The notes under the pieces are model-generated. The model saw only the letters and a program-made list of their open reading frames with translations. It was not told where the DNA came from and ran no database searches. From assembly GCF_900019265.1 (NCBI RefSeq), contig NZ_CYGX02000086.1, positions 1-34,850 on the forward strand: DNA of 34,850 nt, read 5' to 3'. The stretch comes from Paraburkholderia ribeironis (lineage in GTDB: Bacteria; Pseudomonadota; Gammaproteobacteria; Burkholderiales; Burkholderiaceae). Made by a program: the position numbers and the translations under genes. Below, piece by piece: positions 15,316-23,102 of the stretch (position 1 is its first letter; every line of letters starts with the position of its first letter).

Positions 15316-16107
15316 TTACTCTCCGGTCATCCAGCCCCAGCGGGCGAAAATTGCCCCGCCCGCTTTGGAACGAAGAAAATCAACGAACTCCTGGGCAGCC
15401 GGATTCTCTGTTCCACGTTTGGTCACCGCTACGCCTGTATCGCGATAGATCGCGTAGCGTGGCTCGATCGACACTGTCTCGGCGAGAGAGGGGTTTGATA
15501 CTTCCCAGATGTTCCAGATAAGCCACGCGTCGATGTCGGGCTGTGCGATCCAAGTCTGTCGCGCGGTAGCGCTATTACCCGCGTAGCTTACGATATTGCC
15601 GCGCATCGCCGCGACAGTGCGAATATCGCCGAGGCGACCCGCAACGTCTTCCCATACGCCGTTTTGTCCCGCGCCATTGACCACCAGAATCTTCACGCCC
15701 GGGTTGAGCAAATCCGCCAGGCCATGGATATGGCGAGGGTTGCCGGGACGAACGAGGATCGCCATTGGTCGGAGGTACAGCGGAACCGGTGCTTGAGGTG
15801 TGAGTTGGTCGCCCATTGCAACGACAAAGTCCGACATCATCGTTTCCGAGCCGCTGAAGATCAGGTCAGCGTCGGCACGCGCGTGGTCGATCCATGATGG
15901 CGTCGGTCCGGCCGTGACGTCGACATGAGTACCCGTCTGCTTCTCGAACGCTTCGGCCGCCTCCTTCATTGCCGGAGCCGGACCTCCGGGCCCATAGACA
16001 TGCAACACGGATTGTGGTGATGCGTGGACTGACGAGATGGACAATGCCAGCACGGTGGCAAGGCGCGTGCAAGCTCGCAGGGCGAACCTCTGATAGAAAC
16101 TATTCAT
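15316..16107 (-). CDS. acfC: AcfC-like periplasmic substrate-binding protein
   Basis: A 263-residue exported binding protein of the AcfC family (related to ModA/sulfate-binding proteins). It has a signal peptide (residues 1-32, ending VHAS), then VLHVYGPGGPAPAMKEAAEA, FEKQTG, the 'DADLIFSGSE' strand, and the AcfC-typical GVWEDVAGRLGDI. In Vibrio cholerae AcfC is an accessory colonisation factor with a periplasmic binding fold, proposed to bind an oxyanion. ATG 16107 follows CAGGAA; the open frame upstream is not part of the protein. There are no ABC permease or ATPase genes beside it. Its neighbour upstream on the same strand is a chemoreceptor gene, so it may serve sensing rather than transport. 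Motif site 2 lies about 100 bases upstream. Confidence 0.85.
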   Translation of the reverse strand: MNSFYQRFALRACTRLATVLALSISSVHASPQSVLHVYGPGGPAPAMKEAAEAFEKQTGTHVDVTAGPTPSWIDHARADADLIFSGSETMMSDFVVAMGDQLTPQAPVPLYLRPMAILVRPGNPRHIHGLADLLNPGVKILVVNGAGQNGVWEDVAGRLGDIRTVAAMRGNIVSYAGNSATARQTWIAQPDIDAWLIWNIWEVSNPSLAETVSIEPRYAIYRDTGVAVTKRGTENPAAQEFVDFLRSKAGGAIFARWGWMTGE

Positions 16108-16204
16108 GAATATTCCTGAAATACCAAGTCCTGGGTGCGGTCGCTGATCGATTTGCATATCTTTCCTTCTGCACCGACATTGTTGGATGACTTCGCTGGC
16201 TGTC

Positions 16205-16239
16205 GCAAACAAGATGTTCTGCTGATGATCGAAAGAAAA
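16205..16239 (-). promoter_or_regulatory. Shared 35-bp motif, site 2 (upstream of acfC)
   Basis: On the minus strand it matches all 18 invariant positions: TTTTCTTTCGAT at the 5' end and TCTTGTTTGC at the 3' end, with the same 35-bp frame as sites 1, 3 and 4. It ends 97 bases before the acfC ATG and faces it. Confidence 0.7.
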
Positions 16240-16336
16240 CCTTGACCGCGTATTAGTGTTACCTCGGAGTCGCCGCATTGTTGGTGAGGGATTTTGCAGG
16301 CCACGGCCCCCCAGAGGCGCCATGCGTACGTGAAAC

Positions 16337-17911
16337 TCACGTGTCACGGAGGTCAGGCAGGGTTGAATTCACCTTGAAGATGGAGATGGCGGTGCGCAGT
16401 TCGATCGCCTGCTCCTCCAGCGACCGTGCGGCTGCCGCCGACTCCTCCACGAGGGTGGCGTTCTGCTGGGTCATGTGATCAAGCTGATTGACAGCGGTAT
16501 GGACCTGGTCGATACCATCCGTCTGTTGCTCGGAGGCAGTCGAAATTTCAGCGACTATCTCCAGCACCTTGCGCACCGCCTGTTTGATCTGCTCAACACT
16601 GGCGCCGACCTCGCTGGCCTGGCGGGCGCTATCTTGGATCATGCCGACCGAAGTCTCGATGATTTCCTTGATCTCCTTGGCCGCCGCAGATGAGCGCTGC
16701 GCCAGCGAGCGCACCTCGCTCGCCACCACGGCGAATCCGCGCCCCTGCTCGCCGGCGCGCGCGGCCTCAACCGCCGCGTTGAGCGCCAGGATGTTAGTTT
16801 GGAACGCGATACCTTCGATGAGGCTGGTAATCTCCGAGATCTCGGCCGCGCTTTCGTTTACGCGCCCGATCGTACCGAGCATCTTCTGCACCGCCGAGTG
16901 GCCCATATCCGCAATGCCGCTCGCGTTCGTTGCGAGCGCCTTCGCCTCGTGTGCATTGTCCGCGTTCTGTTTCACTGTTTCGGTCAATTGCGTCATGCTC
17001 GCTGCGGTTTGCTCTAACGAGGCGGCTTGCTGTTCGGTGCGGTTCGCCAGCGAGGCGTTCTCCGAGGCAATTTGACTCGCTGCCGAATTGATGGTCTCAA
17101 CGCTTGTCCGCACACCACCGATTACCTGTGCGAGGCGTCCATTCATTTTCTGTAAGGCTTGCATTAGCTGTCCCATCTCGTCGTCTGTCCTCGCCTCGAT
17201 GCGCGCCGTCAAATCGCCGTCCGCGACGCGATTGGCTGATTCGACGGCCGCGCGCGCCGGCTCGGCCACAGAGCGGGTGATTGCGAAACTGCAGATAATG
17301 CCAAGCACAATTGCAGCGAGGGCGGTCCCTGCAATAGTCAGTGTGGCGCCACGCGCGGCGGCAGCAGCGTCGTTGCCGCTTTGCAGCATCAGATCGGTCT
17401 GGAATTTCACCAGATTGTCGATCGCGTCGAAGTACGTTTGTTGCTCCTTGCGTAGATCTCCAAACATGAGATCGATGGCCTGGTGTTGTTGTCCTTGCCT
17501 CGTTAGATCGACGACCTTGTCGCGCGTGTCCCGATAACGCAACTGTACTGCCTTCATCTCGTCGAAGAGCTTGCGTCCTTCCGTAAAGTGAATGAGCGCA
17601 TCGAGCCGTTTGACCACCGGCTCGTACTTGCTGCGCGTTTGCTCGACTTGCTCCAGGTCTTTTGTGACTTCGTCCGAGTCGCGAGCAAGCAGCGCACGGC
17701 GCATCTGGCGCGCCGTAAAGTTCGCATAATCTTTGAGTTGATGGGCAAGCTCAGCCTTGAGATAGGTTTCATTGACCAACTCCTGGGTGCGCTGGCTTGC
17801 CGCACGGAGTTGAGTCGCTGCGAGGACCGAGATTGCGATCAGCAGCGCGATCAAAAGACCAAATGCTGCGGAAAGACGAACGCCGATTTTGAGGTTATTC
17901 ATTTTGCTCAT
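16337..17911 (-). CDS. Methyl-accepting chemotaxis protein
   Basis: A 524-residue inner-membrane chemoreceptor. TM1 lies at about 12-32, then a four-helix-bundle type periplasmic sensor (about 33-190, helical, 4HB_MCP style), TM2 (about 192-214), HAMP (about 215-265) and a long cytoplasmic coiled coil. The conserved signalling tip reads EISEITSLIEGIAFQTNILA followed by LNAAVEAARAGEQGRGFAVV. Ligand binding would be passed to CheA/CheW. No CheW-binding pentapeptide tether is visible at the C-terminus. The start is ATG 17911, with a second ATG three codons inside. The gene lies upstream of acfC on the same strand; a binding protein next to an MCP recalls the V. cholerae AcfB/AcfC pair. It lacks the 35-bp motif. 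Confidence 0.93.
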   Translation of the reverse strand: MSKMNNLKIGVRLSAAFGLLIALLIAISVLAATQLRAASQRTQELVNETYLKAELAHQLKDYANFTARQMRRALLARDSDEVTKDLEQVEQTRSKYEPVVKRLDALIHFTEGRKLFDEMKAVQLRYRDTRDKVVDLTRQGQQHQAIDLMFGDLRKEQQTYFDAIDNLVKFQTDLMLQSGNDAAAAARGATLTIAGTALAAIVLGIICSFAITRSVAEPARAAVESANRVADGDLTARIEARTDDEMGQLMQALQKMNGRLAQVIGGVRTSVETINSAASQIASENASLANRTEQQAASLEQTAASMTQLTETVKQNADNAHEAKALATNASGIADMGHSAVQKMLGTIGRVNESAAEISEITSLIEGIAFQTNILALNAAVEAARAGEQGRGFAVVASEVRSLAQRSSAAAKEIKEIIETSVGMIQDSARQASEVGASVEQIKQAVRKVLEIVAEISTASEQQTDGIDQVHTAVNQLDHMTQQNATLVEESAAAARSLEEQAIELRTAISIFKVNSTLPDLRDT

Positions 17912-18024
17912 AGGTATCGACCACGAAAATTCCTGCTTTTTGAATGGTGTTGAAGAGCGCTCTGCGGGCGAAGGTATGGAAACGGACTTCGGCTATATCC
18001 GTTCACCTGGCACTCACTTCAATA

Positions 18025-18056
18025 AAAAAAGGGTGCCGTGCTAGCACGGCACCCAA
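18025..18056 (-). terminator. Strong rho-independent terminator (minus strand)
   Basis: GGGTGCCGTG and CACGGCACCC form a perfect 10-bp stem around CTAG. Read on the minus strand it is followed by a run of seven T. It would end the decayed minus-strand gene at 18125-18400, or shield the chemoreceptor gene from upstream transcription. Confidence 0.9.
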
Positions 18057-18124
18057 ACGATCCCGGAGACAGGGTGGAGGAGGATCCGGGATCCCAACGA
18101 GGTGGCGCGGCAGGCCGGAAGAAC

Positions 18125-18400
18125 CTACCCCGGCATAGCGTCTTGTGTCTCCCGGGCAATCAAGAGAACGTTGGTCTGACTCAGCAGCGCCTCCTGGCAC
18201 TCGGCGGGCTACGCCAAATCGTCCCCAAAAGACAATACGTCTTCAATGCCCTGCCGGAAGCGGTAAGCGATTTCCCTTCGCTGCGAGACGCTCAGTTGCG
18301 GTACCGCTGCATCGACGTTTTTTTAGTGCACCGCGAGCCGCTTGCCAAAGTGGGATACCGCCGCGGCGTTCGACGTCAACGCTTGCTGGTATGCCTCCAT
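18125..18400 (-). pseudogene. Decayed small gene of unknown function
   Basis: ATG 18400 has a good GGAGAAG ribosome site. The frame reads MEAYQQALTSNAAAVSHFGK and RLAVH, meets TAA (18325-18323), continues in the same frame with VPQLSVSQRREIAYRFRQGI and EDVLSFGDDLA, meets TAG (18211-18209), then EALLSQTNVLLIA and a final TAG (18127-18125). The amphipathic, coding-like composition persists through both stops, and the terminator follows directly. I infer a recently inactivated gene of about 90 codons. I do not recognise the family. Confidence 0.55.
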
Positions 18401-18511
18401 GTCTTCTCCGCAAATGTTTGACGTTATTGCCGGCATCAAAACGTCTCCCATTTTTGTGCCCCCGAGCCTTTCGCCGGAGCGAGAGTATCGGCAGGGGCGG
18501 GTTGTATCGAT

Positions 18512-19045
18512 CTAGTGCGGTAGCTTTTCCTTGATCTTCGCTACCGCCGCCAGAGCGCAGGCTTCATCTTTGTCGCCTCCCGGCGAACCACTCACGCCAA
18601 TGCCGGCGATGATTTCATCCCCGACCTTGATGGTGACACCGCCCGGCAACGTCGTCACGTTCGGCGTGGATGCTAGGGACTGTGCGGCAAGTGGGGGGAA
18701 ATTCGACGTGAGTAGATTCAGGAACTGACTGGTGCGGTCGAAATGGAAAACCGGCCCCATCGAAGCTGCGGTATATGCCTTTCGATAAGAGGAGTCCTTC
18801 GTATGGATCGCCGCGTGATCGCCTCGCAAGACAGCTTGTGGCGTTCCCGCTACGTCGACCACGGTTGCTGTCACGGCATAGCCCTTCGCGCTGCACGTTT
18901 GCACAGCCTCGAGCGCCGCTTCGAATGCGAGATTCATCGTTAGGACGTAGCCACTAGTCGAAACCTGGGCGTGTGTCGCCGATAGCGAAGCGAGGCTTGC
19001 GATCGCGATCGCGCCGAGCGTGATCGCATTTTTTGTTTTTGGCAT
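18512..19045 (-). CDS. Secreted GlcG/HbpS-family protein
   Basis: A 177-residue protein with a signal peptide (cleavage expected after THA, about residue 26) and one GlcG/HbpS domain: 'LTMNLAFEAALEAVQTCSAKGYAVTATVVD' to the family-typical 'GGVTIKVGDEIIAGIGVSGSPGGDKDEACALAA'. HbpS of Streptomyces binds haem and acts in oxidative-stress sensing; for most members the ligand is unknown. I chose ATG 19045, which begins the signal peptide; the open frame upstream adds 50 residues without family support. The gene is monocistronic. Motif site 3 lies about 167 bases upstream. Regulation together with SDR and AhpD-like genes hints at a redox role. Confidence 0.85.
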   Translation of the reverse strand: MPKTKNAITLGAIAIASLASLSATHAQVSTSGYVLTMNLAFEAALEAVQTCSAKGYAVTATVVDVAGTPQAVLRGDHAAIHTKDSSYRKAYTAASMGPVFHFDRTSQFLNLLTSNFPPLAAQSLASTPNVTTLPGGVTIKVGDEIIAGIGVSGSPGGDKDEACALAAVAKIKEKLPH

Positions 19046-19211
19046 CTGATTTCTCGTGAGGAGTGTTGGCCGGGCCAGCACTCTCGAAGTGTGAGCCGGG
19101 AAAAGCATAATTTCTTTGTGCGAGCAGATTCTGACGTCGCAAAACGTGCGCGTGGTATAGAACCAGAGGCTTGCATGAACAGACCTATTGTTCAACTTGC
19201 AACGCTCACTC

Positions 19212-19246
19212 GCAAACGAGATATTCTGTTTTCGATTGAAAGAAAA
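19212..19246 (-). promoter_or_regulatory. Shared 35-bp motif, site 3 (upstream of the GlcG-like gene)
   Basis: On the minus strand: TTTTCTTTCAATC at the 5' end and TATCTCGTTTGC at the 3' end, the copy closest to the consensus. It faces the GlcG-like gene. The surrounding gap 19046-19360 holds no gene I can support. Confidence 0.7.
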
Positions 19247-19360
19247 TATTTAGATTGGTTGCGTGCGACGGCACATCGCGCCAGACGCTTCCTCGCTTGT
19301 ACGAGCCCACTTTGTCTGGCGACGACTGAGTGGCGAAGCAAGGACTTTTAAGCGCCCGCT

Positions 19361-20137
19361 CTAGGTTGGGGTCTTGGAACGGACCTGCCTGCGCACCTCG
19401 TCAGCGACAGGGTGCAGAAGACGAGGCGCTTCAGTGCCGACCACGCTGTAGCCAAGTCCACGCGCCGCCCAAGTGACCTCTCCGACGTTTCCCGCGGTAT
19501 GTTCCATCATGGGCGCCTCCTTCTCATGGATCATCGGCCTGATCATGACGGCCATGCGTGTCCCATCGGCGCTGTCGTAGAAGAACAAACCGGCGGAACC
19601 GTGAACCGTTGAGACCAATCTGCCGCCGACATACTGGTAGCCCGCCCGACCTAGGTCCGGAATCTCGATCGGCCGCTGCAGCTTGTCCGACAACAATCTG
19701 AGCAATCCCGCCTTATCGGTGCCATCGGCGGGATCGGTTGCATATGCCATGTAGCTGCTGCCTGCCTCCCCTGCGAGTACGGCAATTCCGCCGTTAGGCG
19801 TCAGTGCCCCCCGCATATGCCAGCCACCGATGGTCCCGGTCGCGAGTGCAAGCACGAGTGCAGCGGCCGTTCGCCAAGCCGAAGGGCCTGAGCTGCGCCG
19901 ATGCTCGAGTAGCGAGTCTACTCGCAACCGTTCCGGGAGAGGTTCGTCCGCAATAGGCGCAAGCGCGGACCTCAAGAGTTGCCTCTGCGCCGCGAACTTT
20001 GCCACGGCGGCTGCGGCGTCCGGATCGCGATCTAGGTAATCCTGAACTTCCTTGCGGCGAGTGGCCTCAAGTGCATGGTCAACGAAAGCATGGAGATCTT
20101 CCTCCACGATAGGAGCTGGGATCTGAGGCTTGTCCAC
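19361..20137 (-). CDS. Membrane-anchored anti-sigma factor
   Basis: A 258-residue single-pass membrane protein. The N-terminal part (about 1-75: 'VEEDLHAFVDHALEATRRKEVQDYLDRDP') is a helical anti-sigma domain of the kind that holds ECF sigma factors. One transmembrane helix follows (about 87-107, AWRTAAALVLALATGTIGG), then a periplasmic domain of about 150 residues ('GLFFYDSADGTRMAVMIRPM'). It lacks the HxxxCxxC zinc motif, so a thiol switch of the ZAS type is unlikely. The start is GTG 20137, immediately after the sigma-factor TAA, which implies coupled translation. A signal probably reaches the periplasmic domain and frees the sigma factor. It is last in the DUF305-propeller-sigma-anti-sigma operon. 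Confidence 0.85.
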   Translation of the reverse strand: MDKPQIPAPIVEEDLHAFVDHALEATRRKEVQDYLDRDPDAAAAVAKFAAQRQLLRSALAPIADEPLPERLRVDSLLEHRRSSGPSAWRTAAALVLALATGTIGGWHMRGALTPNGGIAVLAGEAGSSYMAYATDPADGTDKAGLLRLLSDKLQRPIEIPDLGRAGYQYVGGRLVSTVHGSAGLFFYDSADGTRMAVMIRPMIHEKEAPMMEHTAGNVGEVTWAARGLGYSVVGTEAPRLLHPVADEVRRQVRSKTPT

Positions 20138-20689
20138 TTACTTCACCCTCCGCAAGAACGGTTCGCCTTGAGGGCACGCCTCCTGCTCCTGGTCGCCGTC
20201 GAGCGCGCGCTGAAGGCGCTCCCTTCCTCGGGCCAGACGGGACATCACGGTTCCAATTGGGATGTTGAGCGTCTTGGCAGCTTCCGCATAGGTAAGGTCC
20301 TCCACCGACACCAGCAATAGCACGTTCCGCTGGTCCTCGGGGAGCGCGGCCAATGCCTTCATCAGTTCGCCATGGCGGATTCGGTGCTCCTGGGGCGCGG
20401 GAGTGGCGAGGGCTTCTTCATCGATGTCTGCGATGTCGAGATGCAACCCACGCCGCGCGCGCTGCCGCAACTTATTGACGATGAGATTGTGTGCGATAGC
20501 AAAAACCCACTGCCGCGTGTTCTCTGCTCGCCGCCTCGTATCCCATTTGCTGATGGCCCGCTCCAAGCAATCTTGAACGAGGTCGTCAGCAAGATCGCGG
20601 TCACGAACCATTGCACTGGCATAGCGACGCAGCGCCGGAATCAGTGGCTCGAGTTCCGCGATATGAGCCATGCCAGCGCTGCCGATCAT
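20138..20689 (-). CDS. ECF-family RNA polymerase sigma factor
   Basis: A 183-residue ECF (group IV) sigma factor. Region 2 spans about 20-85 ('DLADDLVQDCLERAISKW', 'NTRQWVFAIAHNLIVNKLRQ') and region 4 about 110-165 (LPEDQRNVLLLVSVEDLTYA, EAAKTLNIPIGTVMSRLARG). Region 3 is absent, as usual, and so is the SnoaL-like C-terminal extension of ECF41 proteins. The ATG at 20689 overlaps the preceding gene's TGA as ATGA, which supports this start; a second ATG at 20671 is possible. The anti-sigma gene follows without a gap. I infer that it reads the 35-bp motif found at five sites in this window, one of them in front of its own operon. Confidence 0.95.
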   Translation of the reverse strand: MIGSAGMAHIAELEPLIPALRRYASAMVRDRDLADDLVQDCLERAISKWDTRRRAENTRQWVFAIAHNLIVNKLRQRARRGLHLDIADIDEEALATPAPQEHRIRHGELMKALAALPEDQRNVLLLVSVEDLTYAEAAKTLNIPIGTVMSRLARGRERLQRALDGDQEQEACPQGEPFLRRVK

Positions 20690-22140
20690 TGCGTGGCTAC
20701 CTGCAATTGAACTGGCTCGCCAGGTTTGCCCTCAACGATTGGCGCAACCACCAGATACCGTCGGGTGTCAGTTGCCTCCGCTTGGACGACCTGGCGGATC
20801 GGCCCGACTGCGTTGACGACGGCGGAACCTGCCGGATTGGTCATGAAGTTGGCCAGGGGTTCTAGTGCGCCGGAGCCGTCAGCCTTCTTGGCCAGCGCCA
20901 TGACATAGGGCTGCTTTGGTTTCAACCCCGTGACGGATGCTTGCAGGACCTGTGACAAGCCTTGGTCGAACAGCGCAACGCTGGTGCGAGTCGCGCTGCT
21001 ACCCACCTCGGCCAGCGAGAGTGAGGCCACCTTGCCTGCCACGCCTAGCTCCTGAAGATTGCGCGTCCCGTCGTCGCCGGTAGGCACTGCATTGGGAACA
21101 TATACGACCGCTTGCGGCGCCTGACCGATAGGTACGTTGCCGATAACCGTGTTCGTCGCCGTGTCGATAACGGCGAGAGCGTCCGCGTTTTCGAGGCCGA
21201 CGTAAACGCGGCTGCCGTCCCCGGAAGGCCACACACCGTGCGGGAGGTTGCCGACAGGAATGGTCGCAACTTGGGAGAGATCATCCGTGCGGAAGACCTT
21301 CACCTGGTTGAGTCCGCCCACAGTCAAGTATGCGAACGTTCCGTTGCTTGTTTTGGCAAAGTTAACGTGGTTCGTAATAGGGCCGGTCTCGAACGATTTG
21401 ATGACACCAAACGGGGGGCGCGCGTCGAATACAGTCGTCCTCCCCGTGTCTTTCAGCGTGAACCAAACCTGCTTGCCATCGGGCGAGGCTGCGATGTTCG
21501 GGCAGAACGGGCTGTCCTGCTTCACCTTGGCGATGATCTTGTGAGACGCGACCTCTACGATGGCGGTCTCGGGATTGAAGGATGAACAAACGTATGCGTA
21601 CTTTCCGTCGGTCGAGAAAATTTGCATCCCTGGGCCGGCTGCCGTCGTGATACGAGTTTTTTCTTCGAAGGTTGCCGCGTCGATGACTGAGACATAGTTC
21701 TCACCTCGAATAGTCACCCAGACTTCCTTGCCATCAGGTGTGAAGAATGCCTCATGGGGGGAGCGACCGAGGTAGGTGGTGTGCTTTACGGTGTTGGTTG
21801 CGGTGTCGATGAAGGTCACCGAGTTCGAGCCAATCGATACCACCGCGAGCGTGCGATGATCTGGTGAAAAACCGAGACCGTGGACCAGAACCTGGCCATG
21901 ATAGAGCGGACTAAAGCTGCTGGGCGAGGGGTCACCCAGACGAATGACTCCTAGTAACCGGTTGTCGGCCGGGTCTGTCACCGACACGGTATTGGAAAAT
22001 TGTTCGGCCGCATAGATACGGTCTCGGTGGCTGACGGGGATATCCGCGTCGGTCTCTCGGCCGGGCACTTGGCCAGCAACGGCAAGGGACGAGAAAAGTA
22101 CGGATGAAACTAGCGACGAGAGCGAGAGTTTCTTGAGCAT
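20686..22140 (-). CDS. Secreted YVTN-type beta-propeller protein
   Basis: A 484-residue exported protein. A signal peptide (1-22, ending AVA) is followed by a YVTN/YncE-like seven-bladed propeller (about 35-355) with repeated blades of the form 'VSVTDPADNRLLGVIRLG', 'VTFIDTATNTVKHT', 'VSVIDAATFEEKT' and 'LAVIDTATNTVIGNVPIG'. The C-terminal domain (about 380-484) is beta-rich and of unknown type. Such propellers bind partners or ligands in the periplasm and are not enzymes by sequence alone. The start ATG 22140 is 8 bases after the DUF305 stop, and the stop overlaps the sigma-factor start. Being encoded with the sigma/anti-sigma pair, it could take part in signal detection. Confidence 0.85.
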   Translation of the reverse strand: MLKKLSLSSLVSSVLFSSLAVAGQVPGRETDADIPVSHRDRIYAAEQFSNTVSVTDPADNRLLGVIRLGDPSPSSFSPLYHGQVLVHGLGFSPDHRTLAVVSIGSNSVTFIDTATNTVKHTTYLGRSPHEAFFTPDGKEVWVTIRGENYVSVIDAATFEEKTRITTAAGPGMQIFSTDGKYAYVCSSFNPETAIVEVASHKIIAKVKQDSPFCPNIAASPDGKQVWFTLKDTGRTTVFDARPPFGVIKSFETGPITNHVNFAKTSNGTFAYLTVGGLNQVKVFRTDDLSQVATIPVGNLPHGVWPSGDGSRVYVGLENADALAVIDTATNTVIGNVPIGQAPQAVVYVPNAVPTGDDGTRNLQELGVAGKVASLSLAEVGSSATRTSVALFDQGLSQVLQASVTGLKPKQPYVMALAKKADGSGALEPLANFMTNPAGSAVVNAVGPIRQVVQAEATDTRRYLVVAPIVEGKPGEPVQLQVATQ

Positions 22141-22148
22141 GTGGACTC

Positions 22149-22595
22149 CTATTGCGTGTGATCTTGGTTTTCAGGGGTAGCGGCCCGAGGCTCGGATATA
22201 CCGACTTGAGTCGGCGACGGTACAGAGGGTGGGAGCGGTTTACCCAAAGCGAATTGCATCGCGGAGATCTCTTGCTGCTGTTCCACAATGATTTCCTGGG
22301 CGATGCGCCGCAACTGCTCGTTGCTCCCGTAGCGCAACTCCGCCAGAGCCATGTCGATAGCGCCTTGGTGATGGGGAATCATCATGGCCGCAAAATCGCG
22401 ATCGAGGTCGCCTGAGGGCTTGACCACCATCGCGGTCATCATTTTGTCCATCGCCACCTCGTTCTCTGCGCGGAACGCCTCTTGAGGTGTTACAGCACCC
22501 GCCGCGGTTGCCATTGCAGCAGCGGCCAGAAGCATGAGCCAACGAAGCGCGCGCCATCGATTTACTGCGATGGTTTTGCTTATGATCCGGGTCAT
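22149..22595 (-). CDS. Secreted DUF305-family protein
   Basis: A 148-residue exported protein. The signal/anchor helix covers about residues 17-33. The DUF305 domain (about 36-115) has the hallmark MMIPHHQGAIDMA (His 75, His 76), repeated Met residues (AMDKMMTAMV) and 'IAQEIIVEQQQEISAM'. DUF305 is a ferritin-like helical family often found beside metal-resistance genes; the His/Met residues suggest metal binding. The C-terminal 35 residues are Pro-rich. I chose ATG 22595 with GGGAG upstream; an ATG 15 codons earlier adds no family sequence. It is the first gene of the four-gene sigma-factor operon, with motif site 4 about 120 bases upstream. Confidence 0.88.
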   Translation of the reverse strand: MTRIISKTIAVNRWRALRWLMLLAAAAMATAAGAVTPQEAFRAENEVAMDKMMTAMVVKPSGDLDRDFAAMMIPHHQGAIDMALAELRYGSNEQLRRIAQEIIVEQQQEISAMQFALGKPLPPSVPSPTQVGISEPRAATPENQDHTQ

Positions 22596-22717
22596 CCTTA
22601 CTCCCTGTAGCGGGGTATATCCCCATCTTGCGGTGGACATCGGAAGATGAGGTTTTATTCCCTTCGGCGCGACCCAATGCCCGAGGTGGGGAAGTCTTGA
22701 TCAGAAGTATCCTCAGG

Positions 22718-22753
22718 GCAAGCGAGATAAGGTTCTCCAGATTGAAAGGAAAA
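22718..22753 (-). promoter_or_regulatory. Shared 35-bp motif, site 4 (upstream of the sigma-factor operon)
   Basis: On the minus strand: TTTCCTTTCAATC at the 5' end and TATCTCGCTTGC at the 3' end (core 22752-22718), matching all 18 invariant positions. It faces the operon that encodes the ECF sigma factor, as expected for autoregulation. The gap 22596-23102 (about 500 bases) contains this site and site 5 in divergent orientation and no gene I can support. Confidence 0.7.
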
Positions 22754-22982
22754 CTTTGTCGGAATGCTGTTGCCAACTCGCGCAGTCAGTCGCGCGCCAG
22801 CGGACGGCCTCCGCGTGTCGCTTCCGGTCGAGCGTTTCAGGCTGGTGGCTCCGGTTACGGAACCCTTATGCTCGTCTGCTCGGTTAGAACATTTGATCGC
22901 TCGTTTCTCCCCGGCCGATTTCTATCCGATCTCTCGCAAATCTCAATTGCTTCGGGGCGTCCGAGGCAAGCACAGATAAAGA

Positions 22983-23017
22983 TTTTCTACTTAGCCGACA
23001 AAGCACGTCTGCCTTGT
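22983..23017 (+). promoter_or_regulatory. Shared 35-bp motif, site 5 (upstream of the CMD gene), weaker
   Basis: It matches 13 of the 18 invariant positions at the same spacing: TTTTCT at the 5' end, A at position 11, A at position 20, TCT at 26-28 and TTG at 32-34. It faces the carboxymuconolactone-decarboxylase-like gene, with its end 85 bases before that ATG. Confidence 0.5.
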
Positions 23018-23102
23018 GGATCTGTTCTTGTCGCTTTACCGTTGTTAACGCGCTCTTGTATGCGCTCACTTTAATGCTGGTATCCAACACAGGAATTGTG
23101 AA

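Noticed and set aside
18145..18534. Plus-strand open frames at 18.1-18.5 kb
   Set aside because: They oppose the decayed minus-strand gene, which has a ribosome site, a coding-like peptide and a matching terminator.
20138..20689. Assignment of the sigma factor to the ECF41 group
   Set aside because: The target genes recall ECF41 partners, but the protein has no SnoaL-like extension, is followed by a membrane anti-sigma factor, and the motif differs from the ECF41 promoter.
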